Assembly (NCBI GenBank): GCA_038503075.1
Contig: JBCAML010000004.1
Span: forward strand, 641,149 to 705,148
Direction: 5' to 3'
DNA length: 64,000 nucleotides
DNA from: Gyromitra esculenta
Taxonomy: Eukaryota; Ascomycota; Pezizomycetes; Pezizales; Discinaceae
Shown in pieces: positions 12,199 to 23,954 of the stretch (the first letter of the stretch is position 1; each line of letters opens with the position of its first letter). The position numbers were made by a program, and so were the translations under genes. The notes beneath the pieces are model-generated. The model ran no database searches and was not told where the DNA came from. It worked only from the letters and a program-made list of their open reading frames with translations.

Positions 12199-12665
12199 TT
12201 ATTCCCCCTTCTTTGCAGCCTCAGCTTCCGGACTCCCCTCCTCCACCAGCTGGCCCACTAGTAGATACTTACCCTCAAAGTGAGATTTCCACCCCGCCAG
12301 GCTCTCCTTCTCCTCATCGTTCAGATCCAGTAGGGTATCAATCGGCTTATCCAGATCCGTGAGCATCTCCTCATCAAACGAGTTCTTTGCCAGCCCACGT
12401 GAAGCGTCGCGGCCAGCGAAATTAGAATATGGTCCACCGGGACCGTAGAAGGACTTGCCAGCAGTCACGTCAAATACTTTGCCTTGCACGGCGAGGTATA
12501 CATGAGAGTCGTCTACGCCGTTGTAAGGCTGAAGAGTGCGCGGTGTGAAGGTGCGGAAGACGAGGGGTGGATCGTGGTGGATATTGGCTGCTGGGGCGGG
12601 ACGGAGACGTGTGTAGATTATGTAGATTGCCAGAGAGAGGAGGATTAGGTTTACGGGGGTGAAGA
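12199..12665 (-). CDS. DAP1: Dap1-like haem-binding MAPR protein, 5' end unresolved
   Basis: Cytochrome-b5-like membrane-associated progesterone receptor family. In yeasts Dap1 binds haem and supports the cytochrome P450 Erg11 in ergosterol synthesis at the endoplasmic reticulum. The N-terminal membrane helix reads VNLILLSLAIYIIYTRLRP, followed by the family core: PYNGVDDSHVYLAVQGKVFDV, then the hallmark FYGPGGPYSNFAGRDASRGLA and a C-terminal helix with GWKSHFEGKYLLVGQL. The visible exon runs from a CCTAG acceptor (with CTAAC branch site 12 nt upstream) at about 12665 to a TAA at 12199. No in-frame ATG lies in this exon before the core. The first exon must be upstream, but the only near ATG (about 12769) does not join in phase through a GT donor, so the start is not given. 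A TGA precedes in frame. Confidence 0.85.
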
Positions 12666-12779
12666 CGGAAAGACTAGGTAATGGGGTTAGTTGATTGGCT
12701 CAATATGAGAGATTTGGGGGGGACGAACGCTTGGGCTTCCGTAGCGGAAGGGGAAGGTTGATGTGGCATGACTTGGATA

Positions 12780-15123
12780 ACTATTTAGGGGTGGTGGTGA
12801 AGGTGGTGAGTGGTGTTGACTCTGGTGATGTTGGTGATGTTGGAGACGAACAGTCGACAGTTAGTGACAGGTTGCGTTCTGGCGTGGTGCAGAGCTCGGA
12901 ACGGATGATCTGGCGTTGGCGTCATACTGGGGACGGACGGCTAAACCCATGTGCCTGGCCCAAGTTGACTTTGAATCCCTGCGATTGGCTGTGTCTCGTG
13001 TTGGGGAAAGTGAGAGGCGTTCCTGGTCTCGGCGTCAACTCTCACTTCAGGTTGTATCCGAGTTGATCTCTTGGGAATACTCGACTAAGTAAATAACCAT
13101 CTTGGCTGCTTCCAGGGGGCGATAGATGTCATTGATAACTCTAATTCCACGCAATTTGTTTGAAACTCGAGGCATTGGGAGAATAAGTGTCTTTAGGTGT
13201 GAAGTGAAAGCTTGGTAATACATGTGCAGCGTCCCGGGCTGGAGTACATGTAGGTATCGATGCGGAATTGAGTAGTGAGGAATCAGGTACCAGGACTAAA
13301 CTTATCTCCCAAGCCCCGCTCGCATCAGACTTTCTTGGGGGGGCGGTGTGTGGCTGTCCAGTGTTCGTCGAAGGAGGTGTTTCACAGATGGCGAAACATT
13401 GCCCTGTCTCTCGTCCATCTATCTATCGCTAAATACCCGAAGCCAACTTTCATCCATCCTATTTCCATTTCCATTCTCCTCGCGACTGCTCCCTCGCAGT
13501 CGTTGCTGTTCAGAACTAAACATGGCCATTCGTGAATCGCTGGTGGCGATCCAAGACAAACGATTCACCAAAGCCACGCGATTACGTACGGTTGAGATTG
13601 TCGTAACCATGGCCATCTGTGATAGGACTGCCCAACGTCCTAGAAACATTTTATTTGCTTGTTGTCAATGAGGATGGTATTGGCCCATGAGAATCATCTT
13701 TACGTGTCCATGGAATTGCTGAATGATTCAGCCCTGGGCATGTCAGATGTCCCACTTCACCTGACTGCGACTGCTGCTGCTGGTGTTGCTGCTGCGGTCT
13801 GCTCATTTCCGAAGGGAATCACATTCCTCATATTTCCCTTCGCTCCCTTTCTCGCCCCCCTCCTCCTCATCATCCGCGCGCTTCCAGAACAATACCTACG
13901 TATTATTGCATTGAACGTTCCCCCCACCGCCGGTAGAATTGAACTTCCCCCGTGCATTGTTTCCCTCTGCAGAACATCCTCCCATCGTTTCTGCACCAAG
14001 TTCTATTTTTGACTCGCAATACTTCCAAGGATCCTGAGGGGAAATAAAGTGATAATAAAAGAGAGAGAGAGAACCAGGAAAGACTTCCTAGTTAGTGGTC
14101 TAAACTTTTGATGTGTTGCTGCTGTTAGCTATACCCTTCGCCTTCACCTTCATAAGCTCAACAAGCAATCTCGTGCCCCCCACCTTTCCACACCACGCAC
14201 ACCTGTCCTTGCTCGAAAGGTATTAAAGCATTTGTCTCTCTCCGACAAAAAAGAGCATCGTGTAACTGACTAACGCTTGATTTCCATCTATAAATAAAGA
14301 CCTCCCACCGGTCCCTCGAACCGAACCCTGGTTCACTGTGGGGAAAGCTAGCCCTCCCCTTTCCCAGCTTCGCCATCTCGTCGCCGAAGCTAGCGGTTAT
14401 CAGTTCACATTGCGATTCATATACCCCCTTCCCTCCTTTCAGGACAGTCCCGTTACTTGAAAAAGAAAGTCTTGGCCCTTTGAGCCTCCCGTGCCGTCTT
14501 CAAAGCATATCACGGCCTTTCGCTGTAAAGGGTCGACTTAGACGCCCTTAGGAAATCCCATATCTTTGGTTCATGTAAGCCTTTTTCTAATTTGTGCTCA
14601 TCTCTTGGTGTTTATTGTTTTCGTTTCTCCTTCCCTCCTCCCTCCCTCTCCCTCCCTTTCCCTCCCTCTGCCACATTGATTTTTTTGTCTTTTCCTTGAT
14701 TCACTCCTTTCTGCATCATATCGTCATCCAACATACAGCACGTCTCTTCCACTCCCTTTTTTTTTAAAAAAAAAAAAAGTTTATTTCTATTGCGACACAT
14801 TCTCTTATAAAAATACAAGACCTATTTCTGTCTCTACTTCTCTACCAGATTCTTGGTTTTTTTTTTTGTGTTACCCGTTTATCGCCAGTACACAGCATTA
14901 TCAGCCAGATTATCCGTTCGACACCCACCAAAAATTACACCCCAGGGATACCCAGCAATAATCGTCGTCATAAGTTCATTTAAGATTTGATTATTTTTAC
15001 TTTTATTCTTATATATCGTCATCGTCATCGTCATCACTACTATTACTGTTTTCTGAGATTCGATAGAAAAGGGTAGAGAAAGGAGGAAAAGGGGAGCCTA
15101 AAGGCTAATTATTCATTTTTGCC
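12780..15123. other. Long intergenic region, promoter-like near both ends
   Basis: Between divergent genes. It contains TACATGTAG at 13245, CCTCCCTCC pyrimidine tracts at about 14630-14680, poly-T/poly-A at 14757-14779 and a (TCGTCA)n-like run at 15016-15035, all before the start at 15124. Short frames at 13275-14012 show no recognisable protein. A long transcribed leader for the plus-strand gene is likely but unproven. Confidence 0.5.
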
Positions 15124-16456
15124 ATGACGATGACTAGTAGCTTCACCACCATGTTCAACCGATTACCCATATACGCTCGTCCCAAGGAACCCGCAATTGG
15201 ATATCCGGTGCTCACGGAGTCGACCAATACGAATCTGACGGGACACATTATCGGCTTGGATGGGAGACCGATTCCGACGCCTTTAATCGGCGGGAATCCT
15301 TATAATGTTGGGTATAAGATTGCGAGCTTTAAAGGGCTGCCAGATATCCCACCGATGTAAGTTTATTTGTTTGCCCCTGTTTTATGTGGAGGGATGGAGG
15401 GGAGTTTCCCTGTTTCTATTTTTCTATGTGAAACTAACCCATGGAACGCCTTTGTTTCTATATAGGACCAGCATGCACGAAGATGAATATGAAGAAGACC
15501 TCAGACCGCCACCTCCTTTGAGAATCAACACTCTTGCATATCCGACTTCATCTTCCTCCTCCGCTTCGACTAAATCCGTAGACACAATGAACACTTTCCG
15601 CGCCCCGACCCCACAGCGTGGAAACGTGCAGCGCAAACCCGCGCCCACGCCCAGCCCCGTATTCTCCCTCAGTGCCAAGTCCTCCTCCGAAACCATCCGT
15701 GGTAGCAGCCCCGAGACCCGCTCCCGTAGCTTCGGCCTCGGTAACGCCGTAAAAGAGAAAGTCGCGAGCCGCCGAAAGCAACTTGAAACTACACCGATTA
15801 TGGACCCACTGGAAGCGCCCTCGCCCGTCGCGGTCGTGAAGCCACCTAACTTTGTTAGCATCGATGACTGGCTCGACACACGAGAGCGTGAGGGTTTACA
15901 TAGGCGCAGCAACACAGTCACTACCGTCGCAAGCCAGGCTACCCGCTATAACGAACCCCTAAGACTACATCTACGCCAAAGCACATTTGCGCCACTACCA
16001 ACCCCGCACGAACTTGCTTCGCCGGAAAGCGTACCGGTCCTACCCCCGATCCCGAAAAAATACGCCCAGACCACACAAAAAACTACTACTACCACTACTA
16101 TTTCCCTACCCCCGCCACCACTCCTGGCATCTCCGCCGAAGGTGGAACAACCGCCGCGTAGCCACATGGAGCAGTTGGAATACGAGCAGGACGAACTTCT
16201 GACCCGTAAGAGTGCCATCAAACGTGAAACGTGGGATCTGCAGCAACTCCTGCCACCGAATCCGAGTACGCATAATCCAGTTGCGCGGAAGGATATGAAT
16301 AGGAGATTAGCAGAGCTTGTGCAGGAGTTGGCGGATGTGGAGAAAGAGGTGCATGAGAATGGGATGAAGCTGCATAGAGCGTGGAGAAGGAGAGATAAGA
16401 AGATGGGTTTTGAACCTACGCATTTGTGGGTTTCGAGGGTTAGTGGAGGTACGTAG
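15124..16456 (+). CDS. Conserved ascomycete protein with C-terminal coiled coil
   Basis: No named family recognised. Two exons, 15124-15356 and 15466-16456, give 407 residues. The intron (GTAAGT...TATAG) joins in phase within PPM-TSMHEDEYEED. The first exon encodes a compact, probably conserved N-terminus (FNRLPIYARPKEPAIGYPVL and TGHIIGLDGRPIPTPLIGG). The middle is disordered, rich in S, T and P with an SIDDWLDTRERE segment. Residues from about 325 form a charged helix (MEQLEYEQDELLTRKSAIKRE, then a LPPNPST linker, then RKDMNRRLAELVQELADVEKE), ending LHRAWRRRDKKMGFEPTHLWV. This end resembles uncharacterised proteins widespread in filamentous ascomycetes, from memory only. A structural or scaffold role is possible. 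Confidence 0.75.
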
Positions 16457-17831
16457 GGTGATGGGGGGTTTTGGTTGTGGCGGTTTGGGGGGGGAGTTCG
16501 CTATGGTTTTTTGAGGGTGTTTTTTTTTGTATATGAACATGGAAAGTATGAAGGAATGGGTTGGGGGGTTGTGGATACTTTGCGACTGTTGGGGTCATTT
16601 CTTCTTTTTTTATCTTTAGCGCTAACGACGAGAGTGAATTTTTTTTTTTGGAGGGTGTGGAGTTTCTTGTTAGGGGAGTTTTGTTTTATTTCTTTCTCTT
16701 CTTGTGGTTACTTTTATTTTTAATATTCTTTCGTTAAAGGTTTTCTCTCTCTTTCTTTGTGTCATATATTCATTCGCTTTTCCCTAGTTATTTTGATCGA
16801 TGGTGCTTGGTTTTTTTTCCTCTCATGTTTTCTATTCGCGTTGAGGCATTTGTTCATCCTTTCTTCTTCTTCTTACTAAAGGTCGTGATAGATACCGATG
16901 GTTAGAGCGCTTTTTATGTCTGAGTTGATGTATCTTTAAATTAAAGGTCCGGGGATTGTTTCAGAGATAGCACTTGTAGATAAACTAGTGCGTTAAGTGT
17001 GCCGAGTGTCGATTTTAAATTCATTTTTACAAGGGAAAGAAATATATCTAGTTCTACCAACTCAAGCCTTTCTGCATTAACAATTCATTGGCGCAAATGG
17101 GTTATGGATCTTCTTTTTGGTATCCTAAAATGGTAATACATGTACTTTAGTTAAGTGGTGATTATAGGCAGGTGCGTTACGTCACGCTTAAGCGTTATAG
17201 TGTTCTGGTCCTAGAAGGATTTTCCATGGTTGTACCGAAAATGGCTGACCCCCTGTCGTAACTGGTGTTACTATTTAGTAGAGGTTACCCGACCTTTGGG
17301 TTGGCACTACGTGTATCTACTCTGGGGTTTGTAGCGGTCTGCAGCCTTTCCTTACCGAGATTCCAGGATTTTGTTAAAGGGATAGCGAATAGAAAGGGAG
17401 ATAGGGTGGCCATGGGTAGCTAGCCTTTTTAACGAGAACTCCAAAGTCTTAGTAAGGAGAAAGACCTTATTTATTACTATAGACTAGTGTAGTAATAGCT
17501 AACTCTGCACTTAAAAACTTGCTAAAGGGGGGACTTTCAGGTAAGAAGGAAGCAGCAAGATCAAGGTTTTAAATCTAAGTATATATTGCTAATTAAATAA
17601 GTCGTGTGGTTCATGACCATGAATTAACCCGCTCATTAACCACAATACAAATATATATCCCATTCGATCCCCCCCCAAAATCCTTTGACCAACCCCAACC
17701 CCATCTGAAAAAACAAAGCAAAAAGCAAAAGCAAAAAATCGACCACTGAGTAAGACTCTCGGTGTTATTCATCCCAAAAAACAAAGACAAAGGAAAAGAC
17801 AATAGAGCGTGATAACTAGAGACTGAAGTCA
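16457..17831. other. Intergenic, converging 3' flanks
   Basis: T- and G-rich downstream of the plus-strand gene. TACATGTA occurs at 17137. No gene recognised. Confidence 0.5.
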
Positions 17832-18480
17832 TCACAAAATAATGATGGCCAACCCAGCGTTGATGTCCCAACCAGCCCAGTCGGAATCGCCTTGTGGAAC
17901 AACTTCAAAGCCGAGAGTAGTTGCGGATGAAGGGCACGGGAAGGTGGGGGTCGGGATATCGTCCCATTTGGCGGATGAGCCGTCTGCCGTGATGGTGAAG
18001 ATACCGTAGGAAATATTGCGGTAAGGACGTGAAGTGAAGATATTGGATGGCGTGATTGGGCCACCAACACTAAAGAGCTGGACTTTACTAGTTCCACCGG
18101 CATACCAACCGCCCGAGAATTTGAAGGAGCAGGTCTTGCCACCATATCCCCCCGGAAACGGGTATGCGAGAAGCGCATTGGTATCATACTGCTGCCCCTG
18201 GTATGTGTACTAGTAGCGAAAATTAGAATTGTATTCAGTCGCCCCATGTACTAGGGAGGTCTGGGGTTGAATTTATTTGACTTACCCTCGAGATATAAAC
18301 CGAGGAGGACTGATATCCATAGCTGGGACTGTAGATCTCGACAACCAGGTTTGGATAAATAGGCCCATAAGTAGCACGAGCCTCGAGCCCAGAAGCATCA
18401 GCATCAGGAACTGGGACTGCAGCTGAAGAAACCAAGCCAGAGAAGGCGGCAAGAAGAGAAGTGAAAATGGCGAACTTCAT
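17832..18480 (-). CDS. Small secreted protein, But2 C-terminal-like
   Basis: Two exons, 18480-18286 and 18209-17832, give 190 residues. The N-terminus MKFAIFTSLLAAFSGLVSS is a clear signal peptide, with likely cleavage near SSAAVP. A short propeptide-like segment ending LEAR may be a Kex2-type site. The mature part starts TYGPIYPNLVVEIYSP. It has FPGGYGGKTCSFKFSG and ends ATTLGFEVVPQGDSDWAGWDINAGLAII. The G-TCS-F-F core and the GFEVVPQGD-W end recall the But2 C-terminal domain found in many secreted ascomycete proteins; this is a tentative match by eye. Two cysteines (in KTCSF and FPCPSS) could form a disulfide. The intron (GTAAGT...CTAG) contains in-frame stops. Confidence 0.8.
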
Positions 18481-19519
18481 TTTAATTTTGGATGGTTGAG
18501 TTGAAATGTAGATAAAAACCGAGAAGTCTTTGAGATTTCTGTTGAAATGAGAATGAAGTTGTAGTAGCTTGTCTGGATGTCCGAGTGGATGAGGAAAGAA
18601 AGAACATTTGAAGCGGGATACTCGAGGGTATTTATCTTAATATTGGCCCTCCGCCTCGAGCTCTGAAAGCCCCTCAGCCGATTGAAGCACTTCCGTCAGG
18701 TCACGATCGTTAGCCCTACGTCTTCAGCTACTTGCGCTGCTACCTTCCGCTCGCGACTAACTGCTGATGACATTCATCTGGAAATAAGCTCAATCACCTC
18801 ATTCTTACTGGGCTGTTAGACAAAATGCACCTATTTTAGTCGTCCGGGGATGGATAATGTTAAATTTACTAAGAATCCCGGTTGTACAAAGCTCGATACA
18901 CCCCAAGGCTACATGTAGGCTACACGAACTATTTCCATATATCAATGAAAGCGATTCACAGCCGCAACAGGAAGAGCATCGTGGTGAGAAGCTGATATGG
19001 CGTGGTCAGTGCTTTCCATGGCTGCTTTTTCTTTAGGGCTTAACTGCGCCCACACGAACTTTTTATCTCGTCTGACCCATCTTTTAGAGTATCTCTAGGC
19101 ACATACCATCCCCAAACACAAGAAGTCTAGATGAAAGGCTATAGTTACAATACTTCACTATACTGGGCCTCGCGCCTTTGAGTTCTTCGCCATCTCCTAC
19201 AGATTCTCCTATCGCAGTATTACCACTATCTACCCACCAAAACTAATCTATTATCTCAAATATCTCGTTTTCTTGTGCAAAGTCCCGCCAGATCTTGGCA
19301 TCAGAAATAATGGGTGACCGCCTGGAAAGCGTGAGATGTGTCAGCAGGGAACCGGCTGCGTGACCAACTTCGCTTCCGACACACCGGACGACAGGGCTGA
19401 ACCAATGTCTTTTTTTAGCATACTGCTGCGGTGTCTTAAGTGGTTACCCAAAGAAACCCTCTGACAATATCAAAAGAAAATATGAATCTACTTTCTTACC
19501 ACATGGAGTAAAAACCCTC

Positions 19520-19646
19520 TACTCGTATTCTCATGGCGTTTTTAAAATGGGCTAGGTCCGCATATCATACAAACTGCCCTGAACCTACCTATTTTATATG
19601 GGATGCAGAGGTAGCCTGTTTTAAAAACGTTATGAGAATACAAGTA
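19520..19646. mobile_element. MITE-like element with 35-bp terminal inverted repeats
   Basis: The left arm 19520-19554 (TACTCGTATTCTCATGGCGT...) matches the reverse complement of 19612-19646 with about six mismatches. Total length is 127 bp and there is no coding capacity. The ends are TA...TA, compatible with a Tc1/mariner-type TA target. A 25-base piece of its interior (19551-19575) recurs at 38436-38460 with two mismatches, so it is a dispersed family. Confidence 0.75.
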
Positions 19647-20468
19647 TAACATGTTGTACAAAGGATTTAAACTTTGTGGAGGCTATGTTGGTGAATGCGA
19701 GTTGATGAGTATTTTTGGACCCAAATACGGTGAAAACCCGTCTGCAGGTGCAAAAAAATTGGATCGCACCAGTACCGTCATCACCCGAAAATACATACTA
19801 CCTATCTGGTTCAATGATCTCACATGAGCACGATTTTCTGGAGTGAAATAAACGTATAAACGTTGTGGGCAGTGGGCAGATTAGGCGCGGCGCCACCGAT
19901 ACGGTTAGATATGTTGCACCTACACTTCACACTCTCAAAATAGATGTCATTCTTTATGTTCGCGAACTGCACTTCTTGAGCCAAGACGGCCAGCGGAAAC
20001 CACCAAGAAACTATTGACTCGGACGCCAAAAAGCCATTCATGACTCACAGAACCACGATCACCTCGAATTTAACTTAATGCCTACCTAAACTCGATCGGA
20101 AAAAGAATTTCCCGATAGCCTATAGTCGATAGATTATGGGGTTACTAGAAAGACCTCAGATAATTTTACCAAATTCCATAGGCTACATCCCACCAGTTGG
20201 CATATAATCTCTTGTACTCGACGAGATTCTAACTCAGTAAAATCTCAGCCCAATTGTTCTCAATTAAACAGCAGAGCCTTCGACTCTTTCAGTTGGTTCT
20301 GTCTAACGAGACAGCAAAACTACTGATGTTGGCACTGAGCCTTGCCAAGACTGTGCTTCTCGTCACACCGAATCGCCTAAGCTGAGACTTTAGAAGGGCG
20401 TACAGGAATGCAGATTCACCAAGAATGTACAAGCACGTAATTTGCCCGATGTTATAGAAATGCGAATC

Positions 20469-20605
20469 TACTCGGGGCAGGCATGAAGAACCTGAACATG
20501 CAAGTGCGAGTTAACCAACTAATCCGTCGATGTGCTAGCTGAGGACGAATCGAAAATCGCTACCAGCAAAAGTTACGCTCAGGTTCTTCATGCCTGCCCC
20601 GAGTA
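20469..20605. mobile_element. MITE-like element with perfect 27-bp inverted repeats
   Basis: The arm at 20469-20495 begins TACTCGGGGCAGGCATGAAG. It is the exact reverse complement of 20579-20605. The interior is 83 bp and non-coding. Counting TA as target duplication, the inverted repeat proper is 25 bp starting CTCGGGGC. The perfect arms suggest recent insertion or constraint on structure. Its arms differ from those of the element 0.8 kb upstream. Confidence 0.8.
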
Positions 20606-23600
20606 CTTCCAGTACCCGGCTTGTCCCGTTGGATGCTAATCTTTGTATAGTTGCAATTGATCGAGGCAGTGCATGCTAACACCAAAAGAAAACAACCAAT
20701 AGGAACGACTGTAACCTCAGCCCTAGTAAATTCCAATTGGTAGATACGAAATCACGTCAATTGGAACCCTTCTTGCTGCTACAACTTTGCACATACGAGG
20801 TGTATACTTGTATGCTTTCAGTTAATCAGTACTCTAGGTTGAATGGATTTCTACTTTTCGTACTTTTCACTAGCATTTTCACACAAGAAAAGCGTGGTAC
20901 CGTCAAGTCCTTTTGTCAATTTTTGTGCTTCTAAAAAGCTAGGAATCGGTCCCCCACCAAAAAATAGATTAACTGTGCTTCTAGCCATCCTATTGTCTCG
21001 AATGTAGACGCAAATTAGTACCGATACATCAACTCTTAAATACAACAGTATTTTCCTAGCCATTTTGCCTCAGCTTTTACCTACTACGGATAAGAAGCCC
21101 CATTGCTAGCCTAAGAAAACCCTTTATAGCTAATAAAAGATATAGAGTGTAAGATGAGAAAAATAGTGATCTGACTCTAGGAGGCAGCCGGAAAGGTACC
21201 TGTGCAACCGTTTTTAGGCACCCCCCCTAACTGCAAGCAGAATTCCGTAGAAACAACGCCTGCTGATAGACAAACTCTTAAAATGGTCAATGGAGCCGTT
21301 ACCGGGCACATTTTTCTTTTTCTAAAAAAAGATGCAAATACATGGCCACATGTGGTTTCGATCTAGTGAAGGATATGCCAAATTCTTCCGTGCCGTCAGC
21401 AGGTCCTCTCTCTTCGACAGTAGTCCACACCCTCCCCAAGAAATCTTCCCTTCACTTGCAAGCTTAACCATGGGCAAATGTTACCGATTTCTGCAGCCAC
21501 AATGCGTCGTGGGAGAACGTCGACGTTTAGGACGAGCAAATGATGGCTTACAACTCAACCTCAAACGATCCTCTTTCCATCTTCGCCTTGCTGGTGGAGA
21601 CAGACAAGCGGGGTGCCCCCATAGATACCTATCCAGGGGCCTCTGGAGACTTCCTGGCGACAAAGAATTTGGAGCTAAATCATAGTTCCACTCTTCGCCA
21701 GGTAAAACTTGGGTCTTCATATCAGGTCACGAACCGGCCACATCTTCTACTTGTGCTTCATCTTCATCTAACGATATCATACTCGTGCTCTGAGGTAAAA
21801 ACCTCAAAACTAGGAAGCGGTTCGACCCCTTCAAAACTTGACCGCGAATTGCTTTGATTTTGCCTTTCAGCGGGCACTGATCTGGACACCGGAGAAAAAC
21901 ACCAACCTAACAAAAAAAACGCTAACCTGACAACGATAAACAAGAACTTTGGAGAAAGTTGATTTTGCGTGGTTAACAGAAAGAAACCTAAATGGCATAT
22001 AGCAAAAAGTAGTGAGGATTCCCATCATCCACTTTATCCATCGATCTATCTTCAATAAAAACCCCTCTACTCCCTTTTCAAGGCAATTGAGCTAATCTGA
22101 GACTACGCAGTTGTGGTTTGCCTCAGAAATAGAGATACATCAAAGTAAGGACATTGCCAAAAGAACTGGATGGGGAAACGTAGATATCTGCATCACTCAG
22201 CAGAGGATGCGCTCTTTCCTATATCCTCAAATACCCATGATCAATCTCCCTGGGAAAAGATACCACTATACTAAGGTTTGACCTGTTGATGGGGAAACGA
22301 TACCGAGAAATGGAAATATTACGAGACATGATAGCGGATACGATAGATTAAGGAGGAGGCTCGTCTTCATAGGTAGACCCTACCCTTAGGCTACGCGCGA
22401 AGGGGCCAGGTACGGGACTAATTAAGGAGTATGAGTAATTGTTCCTTTTTTTAAAGATGGATAGGTGTTAATAATACAAAAATAGACCTTTTGAAAATAA
22501 ATCTTTCATCTGCGTTAGCCCAAAAGCGGTGAGAAGTGGAGGAAGTAAGATCTATAAGACTGGGGATATGGTTTGGAGAGCCTGCCTCCATGCATGCGTA
22601 TGCGTATGCTGGAAGTTAGAGGCGAAAGCGATATCTCTCCTCTCTTGGAACTGCGAAGGGATATGTTGAGCTCTAGTCGATTATTTGTGCTTTGAGCGAT
22701 ATCGCCACTTGGTCAGTGAATTTTTAGGCATATCTTATAGCCTATAGAGCCCCCCGCTAATCCTACCCCCCATACCTTTCGTGTGGTTCAAAGATGCAAG
22801 TAATTTACGTTTGTATATACTATATCAGTATCTAACCACCATCAGCTGAGTTAAAATCCCGCGCAATGCTTCCGCGGAAGCATCCTTCATCAGTATCAGT
22901 AAAGTCACTTTTCGCGGTGCAGGTGACTATTTAGTCTCCAAAACTAAAATGTCCAGTCAGCAAAACTTACACAAAGCCTTACAGAAATAGATGAGTCATT
23001 GTGGCTATCCGTCTTATTGGTGGTTCCTTAATATCTCGTGGTATAGGTCGATAGCGCTTAGTCGTACTCTGCAGACGCCTGCCATCAACTTGTTATGCGC
23101 GTTGGCGGTAGAGCTTGGCTCACGCGGCTACAACAGCAACGCAAGGATAGATACATGTACGTATTATTAGTTCTTACTTAAGATCTACTTCCTGGGCTAC
23201 AGGCGGGATGCATGGGGATCTTCCCTCAGATCTGTGGGAACCCATTATAGCTATTCAGCCCTCCCCCCAAGCCATGATCAGGCAGGTCAAGTTTCTCGGG
23301 ACACGGTCACGGCATCCCGCAGGTATGTTATGCATCCCAGGCTAATTTAGTGATTCTATGCTACATGAATAGAGCGCTGTCGGAAACCGCTAACTTGGAT
23401 TGCTGCATAATGCTTGCATCAAATCCCAAATCAGGTGGTGTGGGGTCATCTGATCATAATATATCACTCGGTTACAGAATACGAAATTCTACGGAGACAC
23501 GAAAGGTGACCCCGAGTGAGAATCCTAGACAGTAGTGAGTGTATAATATTATATTTTTACATAGACACTCGAAATTCGTCCCTCGTATCCTATATAAAGC

Positions 23601-23954
23601 TCGGGCCCGATCGCATGTGCTAGAGGTGAATATAAAAAAAATATCATGTTTCTAGCTACACATAAACCAATATATAGTGGAATATGTTTATGAAAGCTGA
23701 ATTTTATGCCCCTCCCCAAGAGGCAAAGAAAGTAGTACTCCTAGTTTCGCCATTCCTATAGATCAAACCCACATTTTCTGTCAAACACAACCCGTTCAAA
23801 CTTCTATCACTATAGCCGAGAAGGAATTATAAGGAGTCGTTTTTCGTGTTACATCTCTACTACAGGCGTGTTTGGTGACACCGGGCGAAGCTGGCCATGG
23901 ATGATGAATAAGCCTCAAACTCTACCAAATTTCCGTGGAATAATCGTTACTTAC

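Larger units (their letters stand above)
18481..23828. other. Gene-poor region with MITE-like inverted repeats
   Basis: About 5.3 kb without a recognisable coding gene. The proximal few hundred bases are the promoter of the secreted-protein gene. It holds two inverted-repeat elements (19520-19646 and 20469-20605) and TACATGTA at 18910 and 23152. Frames such as 21332-21857 lack family features and overlap each other on both strands. Confidence 0.5.

Noticed and set aside
15424..15921. Minus-strand 165-codon frame
   Set aside because: Antisense shadow of the conserved exon at 15466-16456.
21790..21845. GGTTCGACCCC resembling a tRNA B box
   Set aside because: No A box, acceptor pairing or anticodon arm at the right distance, so not a tRNA.
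21332..21857. Overlapping plus-strand frames in the gene-poor region
   Set aside because: No ATG context, domain, signal peptide or companion exon, and a minus-strand frame of equal quality overlaps them.
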